A DNA stretch of 64,000 nucleotides from Streptomyces sp. V2I9 (GTDB taxonomy: Bacteria > Actinomycetota > Actinomycetes > Streptomycetales > Streptomycetaceae), in assembly GCF_030817475.1 (NCBI RefSeq), contig NZ_JAUSZJ010000002.1, positions 1,479,501 to 1,543,500 on the forward strand, given 5' to 3'. The translations under genes and the position numbers were made by a program. This document shows positions 27,375 through 36,031 of the stretch, in pieces; positions within the stretch are counted from its first letter, which is position 1, and every line of letters starts with the position of its first letter. The notes beneath the pieces are model-generated. The model saw nothing but the letters and a program-made list of their open reading frames with translations. It was not told where the DNA came from and made no database searches.

Positions 27375-28274
27375 ATGCCGAGCTCCCGTATCGCCGTCAG
27401 CGGATCGTCCGGACTCATCGGAGCGGCGCTGGTGCGCTCGCTGCGCGCCGACGGGCACGAGGTGGCCCGCCTGGTGCGGCGGCCCGCCAGAACCGGCGAC
27501 GAGGTCGAGTGGGACCCCCAGCGGGGTTACGTGGACGTGGCCGGGCTCGTCGGCTGCGACGCCGTGGTGCACCTGGCCGGCGCCGGGGTGGGCGACCATC
27601 GCTGGACCGACGCCTACAAACGGGAGATCCGGGACAGCCGGGTCCTGGGGACCGCCGCCGTCGCCGAGGCCGTCGCCTCGCTCGACGCCCCACCGCGGGT
27701 GCTGCTCGCCGGGTCCGCCATCGGTTACTACGGCGACACCGGGGACTCCCCGGTGGACGAGAGCGCGCCGCCCGGCCACGGGTTCCTGCCCTCGGTCTGC
27801 GAGGAGTGGGAGGCGGCCACCGCCGCCGCCGAGGAAGCGGGCGTGCGTACCGTGCACGCCCGGACCGGCCTGGTCGTCGGCCGCGAGGGCGGGGCCTGGG
27901 GGCGGCTCTTCCCGCTGTTCAGGGCGGGGCTGGGCGGGAAGTTGGGCAACGGCCGCCAGTACTGGAGCTTCATCGCGCTGCACGACCACGTCGCGGCGCT
28001 GCGCCACATCCTGGACACCGCGTCGCTGACCGGGCCGGTGAACCTGACCGGGCCGGAACCGGCCACCAACGCCGAGGTGACCGCCGCGATGGGCCGGGTG
28101 CTGCACCGCCCGACGCTGCTGCCCGCCCCGGCGCCCGCGCTGCGGCTGGCGCTCGGGGAGTTCGCGGAGGACGTGCTCGGCAGCCAGCGGGTCATCCCGG
28201 CGAAGCTGCTGGACTCCGGTTTCCCGTTCGCCTTCCCCGACATCGACGGGGCGATCCGCGCCGCGCTGGACTGA
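27375..28274 (+). CDS. TIGR01777-family NAD(P)-dependent epimerase-like protein
   Basis: Extended short-chain dehydrogenase fold, 299 aa, of the family typified by E. coli YfcH and cell-division inhibitor SulA-like proteins in plants. The N-terminal nucleotide motif is IAVSGSSGLIGAALVRSL; the family motif VVHLAGAGVGDHRWTDAYKR and the GSAIGYYGDTGD segment with active-site Tyr follow, and the C-terminal DUF1731 tail is present (LGEFAEDVLGSQRVIPAKLL). The same gene is found next to the lipoylated E2 and lipB in mycobacteria (Rv2216). Substrate unknown. The ATG at 27375 is chosen; a GTG-like upstream start adds six residues only. Confidence 0.92.
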   Translation: MPSSRIAVSGSSGLIGAALVRSLRADGHEVARLVRRPARTGDEVEWDPQRGYVDVAGLVGCDAVVHLAGAGVGDHRWTDAYKREIRDSRVLGTAAVAEAVASLDAPPRVLLAGSAIGYYGDTGDSPVDESAPPGHGFLPSVCEEWEAATAAAEEAGVRTVHARTGLVVGREGGAWGRLFPLFRAGLGGKLGNGRQYWSFIALHDHVAALRHILDTASLTGPVNLTGPEPATNAEVTAAMGRVLHRPTLLPAPAPALRLALGEFAEDVLGSQRVIPAKLLDSGFPFAFPDIDGAIRAALD

Positions 28275-28445
28275 GGCGGCCGAGCTCCACGGGGCGGCGG
28301 TGTGCGACCCCGTGCCCCGGTGCTCCCCGGCGCGCGTCTGACCCGGTATCAGCCATCCTCCTAGCCTCGATGCGAACTCCGGCTTTCCGGGGGCCTGTTG
28401 GGGGGAATAACCCTCCACCAGTCGCACCGACTCGGGGAGGGGCAC

Positions 28446-29933
28446 GTGCGCAACACGGCACACCACGCAGACGTGATCATCATCGGGGCCGGGATCGCCG
28501 GCCTGTCAGCGGCCCACCTGCTGATCAGGGCGGGGCTCGACGTGAGTGTTCTGGAGGCCGAGCCCCGCGTGGGCGGCCGCCTGGCCACCGACCAGGTGGA
28601 CGGGTTCCGGCTCGACCGTCTCGGTCCGTTGCTGAGCGGCTCCTGGCCCGAACTGACCTGCACTCCGGGGCTCGGCCCCCTGGAGCTGCGGGAGTTCGCG
28701 CCGGGGGTCCTGGTCCACGGCGAGGGCCGCCGCCAGCTCACCGGCGACATACGGAGCGCGAGGGGCGCACTCAAGGCGGCACGCACCCGATCGAGCGCCC
28801 CCTGGCCCCATCGCGCCCCCCGGACGCCGGGCGACCCCCGCCCGTCGTCCCGCGCCCCGCGGTCGCCCCAGGCGCCCTGGGCTTCGCTGACGTCCAGGGC
28901 TTCCGGGTCTGCCGGACCTCGCGGGGCCGCACAGCGCGCGTACGGGACCGATCCGGCCACCCCGGTGCGCGGCGGCGGCCGGGGCGGCGTGGTGACCGGC
29001 GCGATCGACCGGGCCCGGCTGGGCGCGGCCCTGTCCCGGCTGGCGGCCACGGACGAGGCCCGGCTGCTGGCCCGCCCGGAGCGGACGGTCGCCGAGGCCC
29101 TGCCGGGGGTGGGGCTGCCCGCCCGCACGGTGGACGGCGTCCTGCGCCCCCTGCTCACGGCGCTGCTCAGCGATCCCGAGCTCACCACGTCGAGCCGGTG
29201 CGCCGATCTCGCGCTGCGGGACTACGCGCGCGGCGGGCTGTGCGTACCGGCCGGGGGTTCGTTCGCGCTGCCGGAGCTGCTGGCGGCCTCGCTGCCGCCG
29301 GGGACGGTCCGTACGGGCGTCCATGTGACGGCCGTCGGCATCACCTCCGTACGGACCAAGGAACACGGTGAGCTGGGGTGCCGTTCCCTGCTGCTGGCGA
29401 CCGGGGCCGGGGCGGCGGCCGAACTGCTGCCCGGTCTGCGGGTGCCGGCCTTCCACCCCGTGACGGTCCTGCACCACACCGCGCCCGCCCCGCCCTCCAC
29501 GGGCCGGTCGCTGGTGCTGGACGGGGACCGGTCGGGTCCGGTGGCGCACACCGCGCTGATGAGCGCGGTCGACCCCGCTCGGGCGCCGGAGGGCCGGACG
29601 CTGGTCACCTCGACGGTGCTCGGGACCCCGCCGGCGGACCTGGACCGCTCGGTGCGGGCGCATCTGGCGACGCTGTACGGGGTGCCGACGGAGCGCTGGG
29701 AGCTGCTGGCGTCCCACCACGACCCGGAGGCGGTGCCCGCGATGGAGGCCCCGCACGATCCGCGCCGCCCGGTGCGGGTGCTGGCCGGGCTGTACGTGTG
29801 CGGCGACCACCGCGACACCAGCACGGTCCGGGGTGCGCTGCACTCGGGTCGCCGGGCGGCGGAGGCGATCCTCACCGACCTGGCCGTACCGGGCGCTCAC
29901 GAGGGGAGCCCGCGCCGGCCGAAGGCCGCGTGA
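28446..29933 (+). CDS. FAD-dependent oxidoreductase, amine oxidase type
   Basis: Flavoprotein of 495 aa. The FAD dinucleotide motif is VIIIGAGIAGLSAAHLLIRAGLDVSV at the N-terminus, followed by the GG motif RVGGRLATDQVDGF, and it ends with YVCGDHRDTSTVRGALHSGRRAA, the typical C-terminal FAD contact. Its closest relatives are monoamine oxidase/protoporphyrinogen oxidase-like and phytoene desaturase-like enzymes; the substrate is unknown. Between about residues 113 and 185 lies an Arg/Pro/Ser-rich low-complexity insert that interrupts the substrate domain. The GTG at 28446 follows GGGGAGGGG closely. It is probably monocistronic. Confidence 0.88.
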   Translation: MRNTAHHADVIIIGAGIAGLSAAHLLIRAGLDVSVLEAEPRVGGRLATDQVDGFRLDRLGPLLSGSWPELTCTPGLGPLELREFAPGVLVHGEGRRQLTGDIRSARGALKAARTRSSAPWPHRAPRTPGDPRPSSRAPRSPQAPWASLTSRASGSAGPRGAAQRAYGTDPATPVRGGGRGGVVTGAIDRARLGAALSRLAATDEARLLARPERTVAEALPGVGLPARTVDGVLRPLLTALLSDPELTTSSRCADLALRDYARGGLCVPAGGSFALPELLAASLPPGTVRTGVHVTAVGITSVRTKEHGELGCRSLLLATGAGAAAELLPGLRVPAFHPVTVLHHTAPAPPSTGRSLVLDGDRSGPVAHTALMSAVDPARAPEGRTLVTSTVLGTPPADLDRSVRAHLATLYGVPTERWELLASHHDPEAVPAMEAPHDPRRPVRVLAGLYVCGDHRDTSTVRGALHSGRRAAEAILTDLAVPGAHEGSPRRPKAA

Positions 29934-30054
29934 GGGCCCTGTCGGGGCCACGGCCGCTTCCCCACAGGTCTCCGCGGGGCGGAAGGGACGCGTGCCCCCG
30001 GCCGGAGGCCGCGCGAGCCCGTGCGCGTGGTTCCGCAGGAGGCGGCCGAGGAGG

Positions 30055-31635
30055 TCAGCCGAGGGCGGCGACCCGGTCGCGGTAGCCGCGTACGGCGACC
30101 GCGTCCCGGTAGGGCTCCAGGCTGCGCTCGAAGGCTCGTACGTACTCGGCGGCGCGCACCGAGCGCATCTCCGCCGCCTGCTGTGCCGCCTCCGCGCCCA
30201 ACTGGCATGCCTGCTCCAGCTCGCCGAGGCCCAGACGGGCCGAGGCGAGCACCACCCGGCAGAACAGCCTGCTGCGGGCGTACGCCGGGGCGCGCAGCTG
30301 GAGGGACCGCTCGGCGTGCTGGGCGGAGGCCCGGTACTGCTGGAGGTCGCGGTGGCAGTGGCCCAGCTCGTCCGCGAGCTGCGCCTCGTCGAACGTCCGG
30401 GCCCAGTGCGGCGTCTCGTCGCCGGGGCGCGCGGTCGCCAGGGCGTGTTCGGCCCGGCTCAGGGCTGCGGTGCAGGAGCGGGCCTCGCCGAGCACGGCGT
30501 GCCCGCGCGCCTCGACCGCGTGCAGCAGCGCCTGGACGAGCGGCGGAGCGGCCGAGCCGATGCCCTGCTGGGCCACGCGGGCGAGCTGGACGGCCTCCCT
30601 GCCGTGCCCGAGGTAGACCGCCTGGCGGCTCATCGTGATCAGCACATAGGCGCCGTAGCCCCGGTCCCCGGCGGCCTGGGCGAGCCGCAGCGCCTGGACG
30701 AAGTACCGCTGGGCGAGGCCGTGGGCGGCGATGTCGTACGAGGTCCAGCCGGCCAGCCGGGTCAGGTCCGCGACCGCCGCGAACAGCCGCCGCCCGGTGG
30801 TCTCGCCGTACGTGCCCCGGAGCATCGGCTCGGCCTCGTGCTCCAGGTACCGCACGAGGGCCTGCCGGGCGTGGCCGCCGCCGTACGCGTGGTCGAGGGT
30901 GCGGAAGAGCTCCCCGACCGAGCGGAGCGCGGCGACGTCCCCGGCGCCGACCCGCTGGCCGGTGCCCCGGTCCGTCTGGCGCTGGCGCGGGACCACGGGC
31001 AGCGCCCCGGCGGACGGGTGCCCGCCGCCCGGATGCGTGGCGGCCGGTCCGGGCGGTGCGGGGCGCTGGTGTCCGGCGGGTGGGCGCGGCAGGCTCCGGA
31101 CCTCGGTGCGCTGTGTCCCGTCCGTACGGCCGTGCGCGGCGGCCCCGGCCTCTCCCCCGGCGCGGCGGGCGGCCCCGGCGTCGCGGGCCACCGATTCGTC
31201 GGCCCGGCCGATCAGCCAGTCGCGGCTGGGGACGACGAGCCCCGCCGGGGTGAAGGCGATCTTGCGGAGCTCGGTGTGGGTGCCGGAGTCCTTGCGCCAC
31301 AGACCGCTGACGATGTCGACCGCCTCGGTGGGGGTGGCCGCGAACTCCAGCCCGGCGTAGACCGGTGCGCAGGCGTCCAGCCCGAGGTCCTGAGCGGTGA
31401 GCCGCCGCCCCAGCCGCCGGGTGAAGACCTCCGCGATCAGGGCGGGGGTGGTGCCGCGCGGCTGCTGTCCCCGGAGCCAGCGGGTGACCGAGGTCTTGTC
31501 GTACCGCAGGTCCAGTCCGTGTTCGAGGCCGAGCTGATCGACGCGGCGGGCCAGGCCCGCGTGCGAGAACCCGGCTTCCGCGATGAGCGAGGCGAGCCGG
31601 CGGTTGGGCGTGCGCTGCGGGGGTCGTTCCGACAT
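30055..31635 (-). CDS. HTH regulator with TPR-like C-terminus (NsdA-like)
   Basis: Protein of 526 aa with an N-terminal helix-turn-helix of about 80 residues (LASLIAEAGFSHAGLARRVD, then YDKTSVTRWLRG), a middle low-complexity stretch rich in Ala, Gly, Arg and Pro (about residues 150-240), and a long helical C-terminus with TPR character (repeated AL, AVEARG, ARSRLFCRVVLASARLGLGE). The layout resembles NsdA-type Streptomyces regulators, which repress antibiotic production and sporulation, but assignment to that group is by memory of architecture only. It is divergent from lipB across a 300-base region. The ATG at 31635 has a plausible family start. Confidence 0.82.
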   Translation of the reverse strand: MSERPPQRTPNRRLASLIAEAGFSHAGLARRVDQLGLEHGLDLRYDKTSVTRWLRGQQPRGTTPALIAEVFTRRLGRRLTAQDLGLDACAPVYAGLEFAATPTEAVDIVSGLWRKDSGTHTELRKIAFTPAGLVVPSRDWLIGRADESVARDAGAARRAGGEAGAAAHGRTDGTQRTEVRSLPRPPAGHQRPAPPGPAATHPGGGHPSAGALPVVPRQRQTDRGTGQRVGAGDVAALRSVGELFRTLDHAYGGGHARQALVRYLEHEAEPMLRGTYGETTGRRLFAAVADLTRLAGWTSYDIAAHGLAQRYFVQALRLAQAAGDRGYGAYVLITMSRQAVYLGHGREAVQLARVAQQGIGSAAPPLVQALLHAVEARGHAVLGEARSCTAALSRAEHALATARPGDETPHWARTFDEAQLADELGHCHRDLQQYRASAQHAERSLQLRAPAYARSRLFCRVVLASARLGLGELEQACQLGAEAAQQAAEMRSVRAAEYVRAFERSLEPYRDAVAVRGYRDRVAALG

Positions 31636-31935
31636 CAGCTGTACGGTCTCCTGCCTTCGGGGCCGACCGGTCAGCCCTCATGGGAACGGCGCGAATGTAG
31701 CGGCCCCCGGACGGGTCATGGCCGCCCTTTGCTCCACGTTCATCCGATCGTGTGAGGATTCCGGCCGGAGCTGACGAAAACGCCCGAGACGTGGAAGCGC
31801 GGGAGACGGCCGTTCCACCTGCCGGGGAGCCGTTCGGGTGACGGCCGTACAGTGGATACGGGCACGATCAGTGCAGGGCGCCGTCGTTCCGGGGACACCC
31901 CTCCGGTCACACGGAGCCCGCGTAGGGAGGCATCG
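31636..31935. other. Divergent promoter region between the NsdA-like regulator and lipB
   Basis: This 300-base gap holds no convincing gene. It must contain the promoters of both divergent genes. I see no strong inverted repeat in it; the GGGAGG just before the lipB GTG is the lipB ribosome site. Confidence 0.5.
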
Positions 31936-32745
31936 GTGAGCGAGCTGCGGTTCGTCCGTCTGGGCTTCGGCGAACAGGCCGTCGAGTACACGGAGGCTTG
32001 GCAGAAGCAGCGTGAGGTGCACGCGGACCGGTTCGAGGACCGGGTTCCGGACACCTGCCTGCTCCTGGAACACCCGCCCGTCTACACCGCGGGACGCCGT
32101 ACGGCCGACAGCGAGCGTCCGCTGGACGGTACGCCGGTGATCGACGTCGACCGCGGCGGGAAGATCACCTGGCACGGTCCGGGCCAGCTCGTCGGCTACC
32201 CGATCCAGAAGCTGCCGCGCCCCGTCGACGTCGTCGCGCACGTGCGCCGGCTGGAGGACGCGCTGATCCGCACGGCCGCCGACTTCGGCGTGGAGACCAC
32301 GCGGGTCGAGGGCCGCAGCGGGGTCTGGGTGCTCGGCGACCCGGTCGAGCGGCGCCAGGCGCTGGGCGGGCTCTCGCTGGACTTCGACCCGAGGCTCCAG
32401 GACGAGGAGTTCGACCCGCGGCTGAACGGCCCGGAGTACGCCCCTTCCAACGCCGGCCAGCGCCGCGAGGACCGCAAGCTGGCCGCGATCGGCATCCGGG
32501 TCGCCAAGGGCGTCACCATGCACGGTTTCGCACTGAACGTGAACCCCGACAACACCTGGTTCGACCGGATCGTGCCGTGCGGCATCCGGGACGCGGGGGT
32601 CACCTCGCTCTCCGACGAGCTGGGCCGGGAGATCACGATCGAGCAGGTGCTGCCGGTCGTCGAGAAGCACCTGCGGGACGTCCTGGAGGACGCGGACCTC
32701 GCACCGCGCGAGGTCGGGCAGCCGAAGGCGGCGGCGCCGGCGTAG
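31936..32745 (+). CDS. lipB: Lipoyl(octanoyl) transferase
   Basis: LipB, 269 aa, moves octanoyl from acyl carrier protein to the lipoyl-domain lysines of 2-oxo acid dehydrogenases. It has the family stretch [17 protein letters not shown], the catalytic Lys in RKLAAIGI (about residue 180) and the catalytic Cys in [14 protein letters not shown] (about residue 215). The ATG upstream (31852) gives an Arg-rich extension, so the GTG at 31936 with GGGAGG before it is preferred. lipA follows 252 bases downstream. The enzyme serves the E2 encoded 12 kb upstream. Confidence 0.96.
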   Translation: MSELRFVRLGFGEQAVEYTEAWQKQREVHADRFEDRVPDTCLLLEHPPVYTAGRRTADSERPLDGTPVIDVDRGGKITWHGPGQLVGYPIQKLPRPVDVVAHVRRLEDALIRTAADFGVETTRVEGRSGVWVLGDPVERRQALGGLSLDFDPRLQDEEFDPRLNGPEYAPSNAGQRREDRKLAAIGIRVAKGVTMHGFALNVNPDNTWFDRIVPCGIRDAGVTSLSDELGREITIEQVLPVVEKHLRDVLEDADLAPREVGQPKAAAPA

Positions 32746-32997
32746 CGGCCCCGGCCGTACGCACCGGCGTACGCGCCCGGCCGGTGGCCCCGGTGCGTAC
32801 CGACCGGTAGCCCCGATCGGTACCTGCGGCCGGGAATAGGCCCTGCCGCCCGCAGGTTGGCCGGACGTAGGACCATTTGATGTAGGGGCGTACCCTGGGG
32901 TCCGCCGAAGAATCGAAAGCGAATACCGCGCGAGTACCTCGCTGAACCCACGCGAAGCCCGCGGATCCGACGCAGCAGAAAGCAAAGGGGAGCCGGA

Positions 32998-33990
32998 GTG
33001 TCCGCTGTCGCACCCGACGGGCGCAAGATGCTGCGCCTGGAGGTCCGAAACAGCCAGACCCCCATCGAGCGCAAGCCCGAGTGGATCAAAACGCGGGCGA
33101 AGATGGGCCCCGAGTACAAGCAGCTGCAGCAGCTGGTGAAGGGCGAGGGGCTGCACACGGTCTGCCAGGAGGCGGGCTGCCCCAACATCTTCGAGTGCTG
33201 GGAGGACCGCGAGGCCACCTTCCTCATCGGCGGTGACCAGTGCACCCGGCGCTGCGACTTCTGCCAGATCGACACGGGCAAGCCGCAGGCGCTGGACCGT
33301 GACGAGCCCCGCCGGGTCGGCGAGTCCGTCGTCACCATGGACCTGAACTACGCCACCATCACCGGCGTGGCCCGCGACGACCTGGAGGACGGCGGGGCCT
33401 GGCTGTACGCCGAGACCGTCCGCCAGATCCACACGCTCACCGCGGAGCGGGAGGCAGGCGCGACCAAGGTCGAGTTGCTGATCCCCGACTTCAACGCGGA
33501 GCCCGAGCAGCTCGCCGAGGTCTTCTCCTCGCGCCCCGAGGTGCTCGCGCACAACGTGGAGACGGTGCCGCGGATCTTCAAGCGCATCCGCCCCGGTTTC
33601 CGTTACGAGCGCTCCCTGGAGGTCATCACGCGGGCCCGCGAGGCCGGCCTGGTGACCAAGTCCAACCTGATCCTCGGCATGGGCGAGACCCGCGAGGAGG
33701 TCAGCGAGGCCCTCCAGGACCTCTACGACGCCGGGTGCGAGCTCATCACGATCACCCAGTACCTGCGCCCCTCCGTCCGGCACCACCCGGTCGAGCGCTG
33801 GGTGAAGCCGCACGAGTTCGTCGAGCTGAAGGACGAGGCCGACGCGATCGGCTACTCCGGTGTGATGTCGGGCCCGCTGGTGCGGTCCTCGTACCGCGCC
33901 GGGCGTCTGTTCCAGCAGGCGATGGACGCGCGCGACGCCGCCGGGAGCACCCCCGCCGCCGGGACCGTCCAGGCCGCGCCGACTGTGTGA
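32998..33990 (+). CDS. lipA: Lipoyl synthase
   Basis: Radical-SAM enzyme of 330 aa that inserts two sulphurs into protein-bound octanoyl groups. The auxiliary iron-sulphur cluster ligands are Cys 56, Cys 61 and Cys 67 ([13 protein letters not shown]), the radical-SAM cluster ligands are Cys 82, Cys 86 and Cys 89 (CTRRCDFC), and the C-terminal serine ligand lies in [11 protein letters not shown]. The GTG at 32998 follows AAAGGGGAGCCGGA. Directly after lipB, it completes the endogenous lipoylation pathway. A weak hairpin (34011-34027) follows it. Confidence 0.97.
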   Translation: MSAVAPDGRKMLRLEVRNSQTPIERKPEWIKTRAKMGPEYKQLQQLVKGEGLHTVCQEAGCPNIFECWEDREATFLIGGDQCTRRCDFCQIDTGKPQALDRDEPRRVGESVVTMDLNYATITGVARDDLEDGGAWLYAETVRQIHTLTAEREAGATKVELLIPDFNAEPEQLAEVFSSRPEVLAHNVETVPRIFKRIRPGFRYERSLEVITRAREAGLVTKSNLILGMGETREEVSEALQDLYDAGCELITITQYLRPSVRHHPVERWVKPHEFVELKDEADAIGYSGVMSGPLVRSSYRAGRLFQQAMDARDAAGSTPAAGTVQAAPTV

Positions 33991-34258
33991 ATCCGGTCAC
34001 GAGCGACCGTCTCGCGGTAGCCGCGAGGCCGCAGCGGTCCGGCGCTCTCCCCAGGTCGGGGACGCGTACGGACCGCTTCGGCGTGCACGCCACCGGAATC
34101 AGGGCTTCATTGGTGTTTGACCGCCCGGTCACGCACTGGTAACACCGAACAGTGACCCTGGGTACGCAGGCGGCCGCACCGCCGCAGCCGCCACGGTCAC
34201 CGCTTCCCGCACTCATCCGCGCCCCGCAGGCGCATCCGTTCCGAGGGGGAACACCACG

Positions 34259-34459
34259 ATGCAGGCCGCACCGGTCCGCGCCCACGCCCTTCCGTCCGTC
34301 ACCACCGCCCTGCGCGCCGTGGAGTCGCTGCTGCTGAGCGGCGGCCAGCGCACGGCCCGCCGCAACGCCTGGACGGCCGTCCTGGAGGACCGCCGCCGCG
34401 CCAAGGACCGGGTGGAGGCCGAGTACGTCCTGGACGCGGTGGCCGACCACCGTTCCTAG
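34259..34459 (+). CDS. Small conserved Streptomyces protein, function unknown
   Basis: 66-aa protein, mostly helical, with basic and alanine-rich character (SGGQRTARRNAWTAVLEDRRRAKDRVEAEYVLDAV). The ATG at 34259 has a GAGGGGGA ribosome site 8 bases upstream, and codon use is GC3-rich. It lies 30 bases before the DUF4191 gene in the same direction, so they may be co-transcribed. I recall a similar small gene between lipA and the DUF4191 gene in other Streptomyces. No function can be proposed. Confidence 0.72.
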   Translation: MQAAPVRAHALPSVTTALRAVESLLLSGGQRTARRNAWTAVLEDRRRAKDRVEAEYVLDAVADHRS

Positions 34460-34489
34460 CCCGCCCGCCCGCCACGTAAACTTCGGTAC

Positions 34490-35197
34490 ATGGCGAGGAA
34501 GGCAAAAACTGAAGGCGCGGACAGCGCCGAGAACGCGGGGCGGCTCAAGCAGATCGCCCTGACCTACAAGATGACCAGGCGGACCGACAGCAAGATCGGT
34601 CTTGTCGTCGCGGGTGTCGGAATCGTCACGTTCGGTGTCCTCCTCGGCATCGGCTTCGCGATCGGTCACCCGGTCTATCTGGGCATCCTGGGCTTCGTGC
34701 TGGCCGTCCTCGCGATGGCGATCGTCTTCGGCCGCCGGGCCGAGCGGGCGGCGTTCGGGCAGATGGAGGGGCAGCCCGGAGCGGCCGCCGCCGTCCTGGA
34801 CCGGATCGGACGCGGCTGGACCACCACCCCCGCCGTGGCGATGAACCGCAGCCAGGACGTCGTCCACCGGGCGGTCGGCAAGGCCGGCATCGTCCTGGTG
34901 GCCGAGGGCAACCCGAACCGGGTGAAGGGCCTCCTGGCGTCCGAGAAGAAGAAGATGGCCCGCATCGTGGTGGACGTGCCGGTGCACGACATCATCGTCG
35001 GCAACGGCGAAGGCCAGGTGCCCCTGAAGAAGGTCCGCACCAAGATGCTGAAGCTCCCCCGCGTCCTGACCGGCCCGCAGGTGACCACCACCAACGACCG
35101 GCTGCGCGCGATGGGCGACCTGATGAGCAACATGCCGCTGCCGAAGGGCCCGATGCCCAAGGGCATGCGGATGCCGCGCGGCGGAAAGATGCGCTGA
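34490..35197 (+). CDS. DUF4191 membrane protein
   Basis: Conserved actinobacterial protein of 235 aa, typically found between lipA and glnA (Rv2219 in M. tuberculosis). After a basic N-terminus it has two hydrophobic segments (about residues 40-62 and 64-82: LVVAGVGIVTFGVLLGIGF and YLGILGFVLAVLAMAIVFG), then a soluble domain with conserved RGWTTTPAVAMNRSQDVVHRAVGKAGIVLV and a Met/Lys/Pro-rich basic tail (repeats of MPKG). The function is not known. A very strong hairpin follows. The ATG at 34490 is unambiguous. Confidence 0.9.
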   Translation: MARKAKTEGADSAENAGRLKQIALTYKMTRRTDSKIGLVVAGVGIVTFGVLLGIGFAIGHPVYLGILGFVLAVLAMAIVFGRRAERAAFGQMEGQPGAAAAVLDRIGRGWTTTPAVAMNRSQDVVHRAVGKAGIVLVAEGNPNRVKGLLASEKKKMARIVVDVPVHDIIVGNGEGQVPLKKVRTKMLKLPRVLTGPQVTTTNDRLRAMGDLMSNMPLPKGPMPKGMRMPRGGKMR

Positions 35198-35215
35198 CCG
35201 CGCCGGAGGGCGTAT

Positions 35216-35264
35216 GAAACGGGGCGGCCCGTGACCGATCGTCGGTCACGGGCCGCCCCGTTTC
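35216..35264. terminator. Bidirectional 23-bp hairpin terminator
   Basis: Perfect 23-bp inverted repeat (35216-35238 and 35242-35264) with a 3-base TCG loop, between the convergent DUF4191 and RDD genes. It is the longest perfect stem in the window. Confidence 0.92.
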
Positions 35265-35341
35265 GGCATCTCCACGCGGGGCGCCTCCCACCGCTCTCCC
35301 GCACGGAGGGCTCCGGTCCCTCTCCTACGCGGAGGCGGAGG

Positions 35342-35809
35342 TCACATCCGGACCTGGACGGCCCGGGCCAGCCGGTCGTGAAGGCCGCGCCCGTCGCGGT
35401 CCCAGACGAGTGCGGGGATCGCGAGGACGAGCAGGACGGTCCGTACGGCGACCCGTCCGAACCCGAGCCGCCCGCCGCCCTCGGCGACGACCCGGATGCC
35501 CAGGAGGCGCTTGCCGGGGGTGCAGCCGATGGTGCCGACGGTGAGCAGGCTCATCACGAGGAAGATCCCGAGCGCCCAGTTCCCCGCTGCCTGCTGGTCA
35601 CCACGGGCGAACAGTCCGTATGCGATCAGCATGCAGAGCGTCCAGTCGATGAAGAGGGCTCCGAAACGCCGGCCGAGCGGCGCGATCGCCCCCGGCCCCT
35701 CCTCGGGCAGCCCCAGCCCCTTGCCCCGGTAGCCGAAGTCGGCGCCCATCTCCTCGGCGGCCGCGCGGGGCCCCGAGAGCCACGATCCGATTGCTTGCCT
35801 GTTGTCCAC
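35342..35809 (-). CDS. RDD-family membrane protein
   Basis: Membrane protein of 155 aa with two to three hydrophobic helices and the RDD motif as RRFGALFIDWTLCMLIAYGLF, with R and D conserved, and TPGKRLLGIRV near the middle, both signatures of the family. It starts VDNRQAIGSWLSGPRAAAEEMG; the GTG at 35809 is chosen because upstream codons run into the glnA promoter region. It is divergent from glnA and convergent to DUF4191, which is its usual neighbourhood in actinobacteria (Rv2219A beside glnA1). Role unknown, perhaps transport. Confidence 0.88.
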   Translation of the reverse strand: MDNRQAIGSWLSGPRAAAEEMGADFGYRGKGLGLPEEGPGAIAPLGRRFGALFIDWTLCMLIAYGLFARGDQQAAGNWALGIFLVMSLLTVGTIGCTPGKRLLGIRVVAEGGGRLGFGRVAVRTVLLVLAIPALVWDRDGRGLHDRLARAVQVRM

Positions 35810-35895
35810 CCGACCACGGTACTGCGCCCGTGTTTGCCCCCGGCCGGGCGGGGCATCGGAAACAGTCGCGGAGATGCCGCACACGATCACCCCGG

Positions 35896-35933
35896 TTAAC
35901 TTGGGCGAAACAAATGGGTCACGCTCGGGAAAT
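35896..35933. promoter_or_regulatory. Two GlnR boxes upstream of glnA
   Basis: Box one: TTAAC (35896-35900), 6 bases, GAAAC (35907-35911). Box two: GTCAC (35918-35922), 6 bases, GAAAT (35929-35933). Both match the GlnR consensus gTnAc-n6-GaAAc. The boxes are separated by 6 bases, so the half-sites repeat every 11 bp on one helix face. They lie about 100 bases before the glnA start and close to the divergent RDD gene. Nitrogen control by GlnR is thus expected. Confidence 0.8.
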
Positions 35934-36031
35934 CACGCCTGCCTAGGGTCGGGACCAGCGTGTGCCACCCGCACTGGCCGCACAACGAGCTACAACCCCG
36001 CCCCTCCCGGGTCGGGAGTAGGAGGAGTTGG

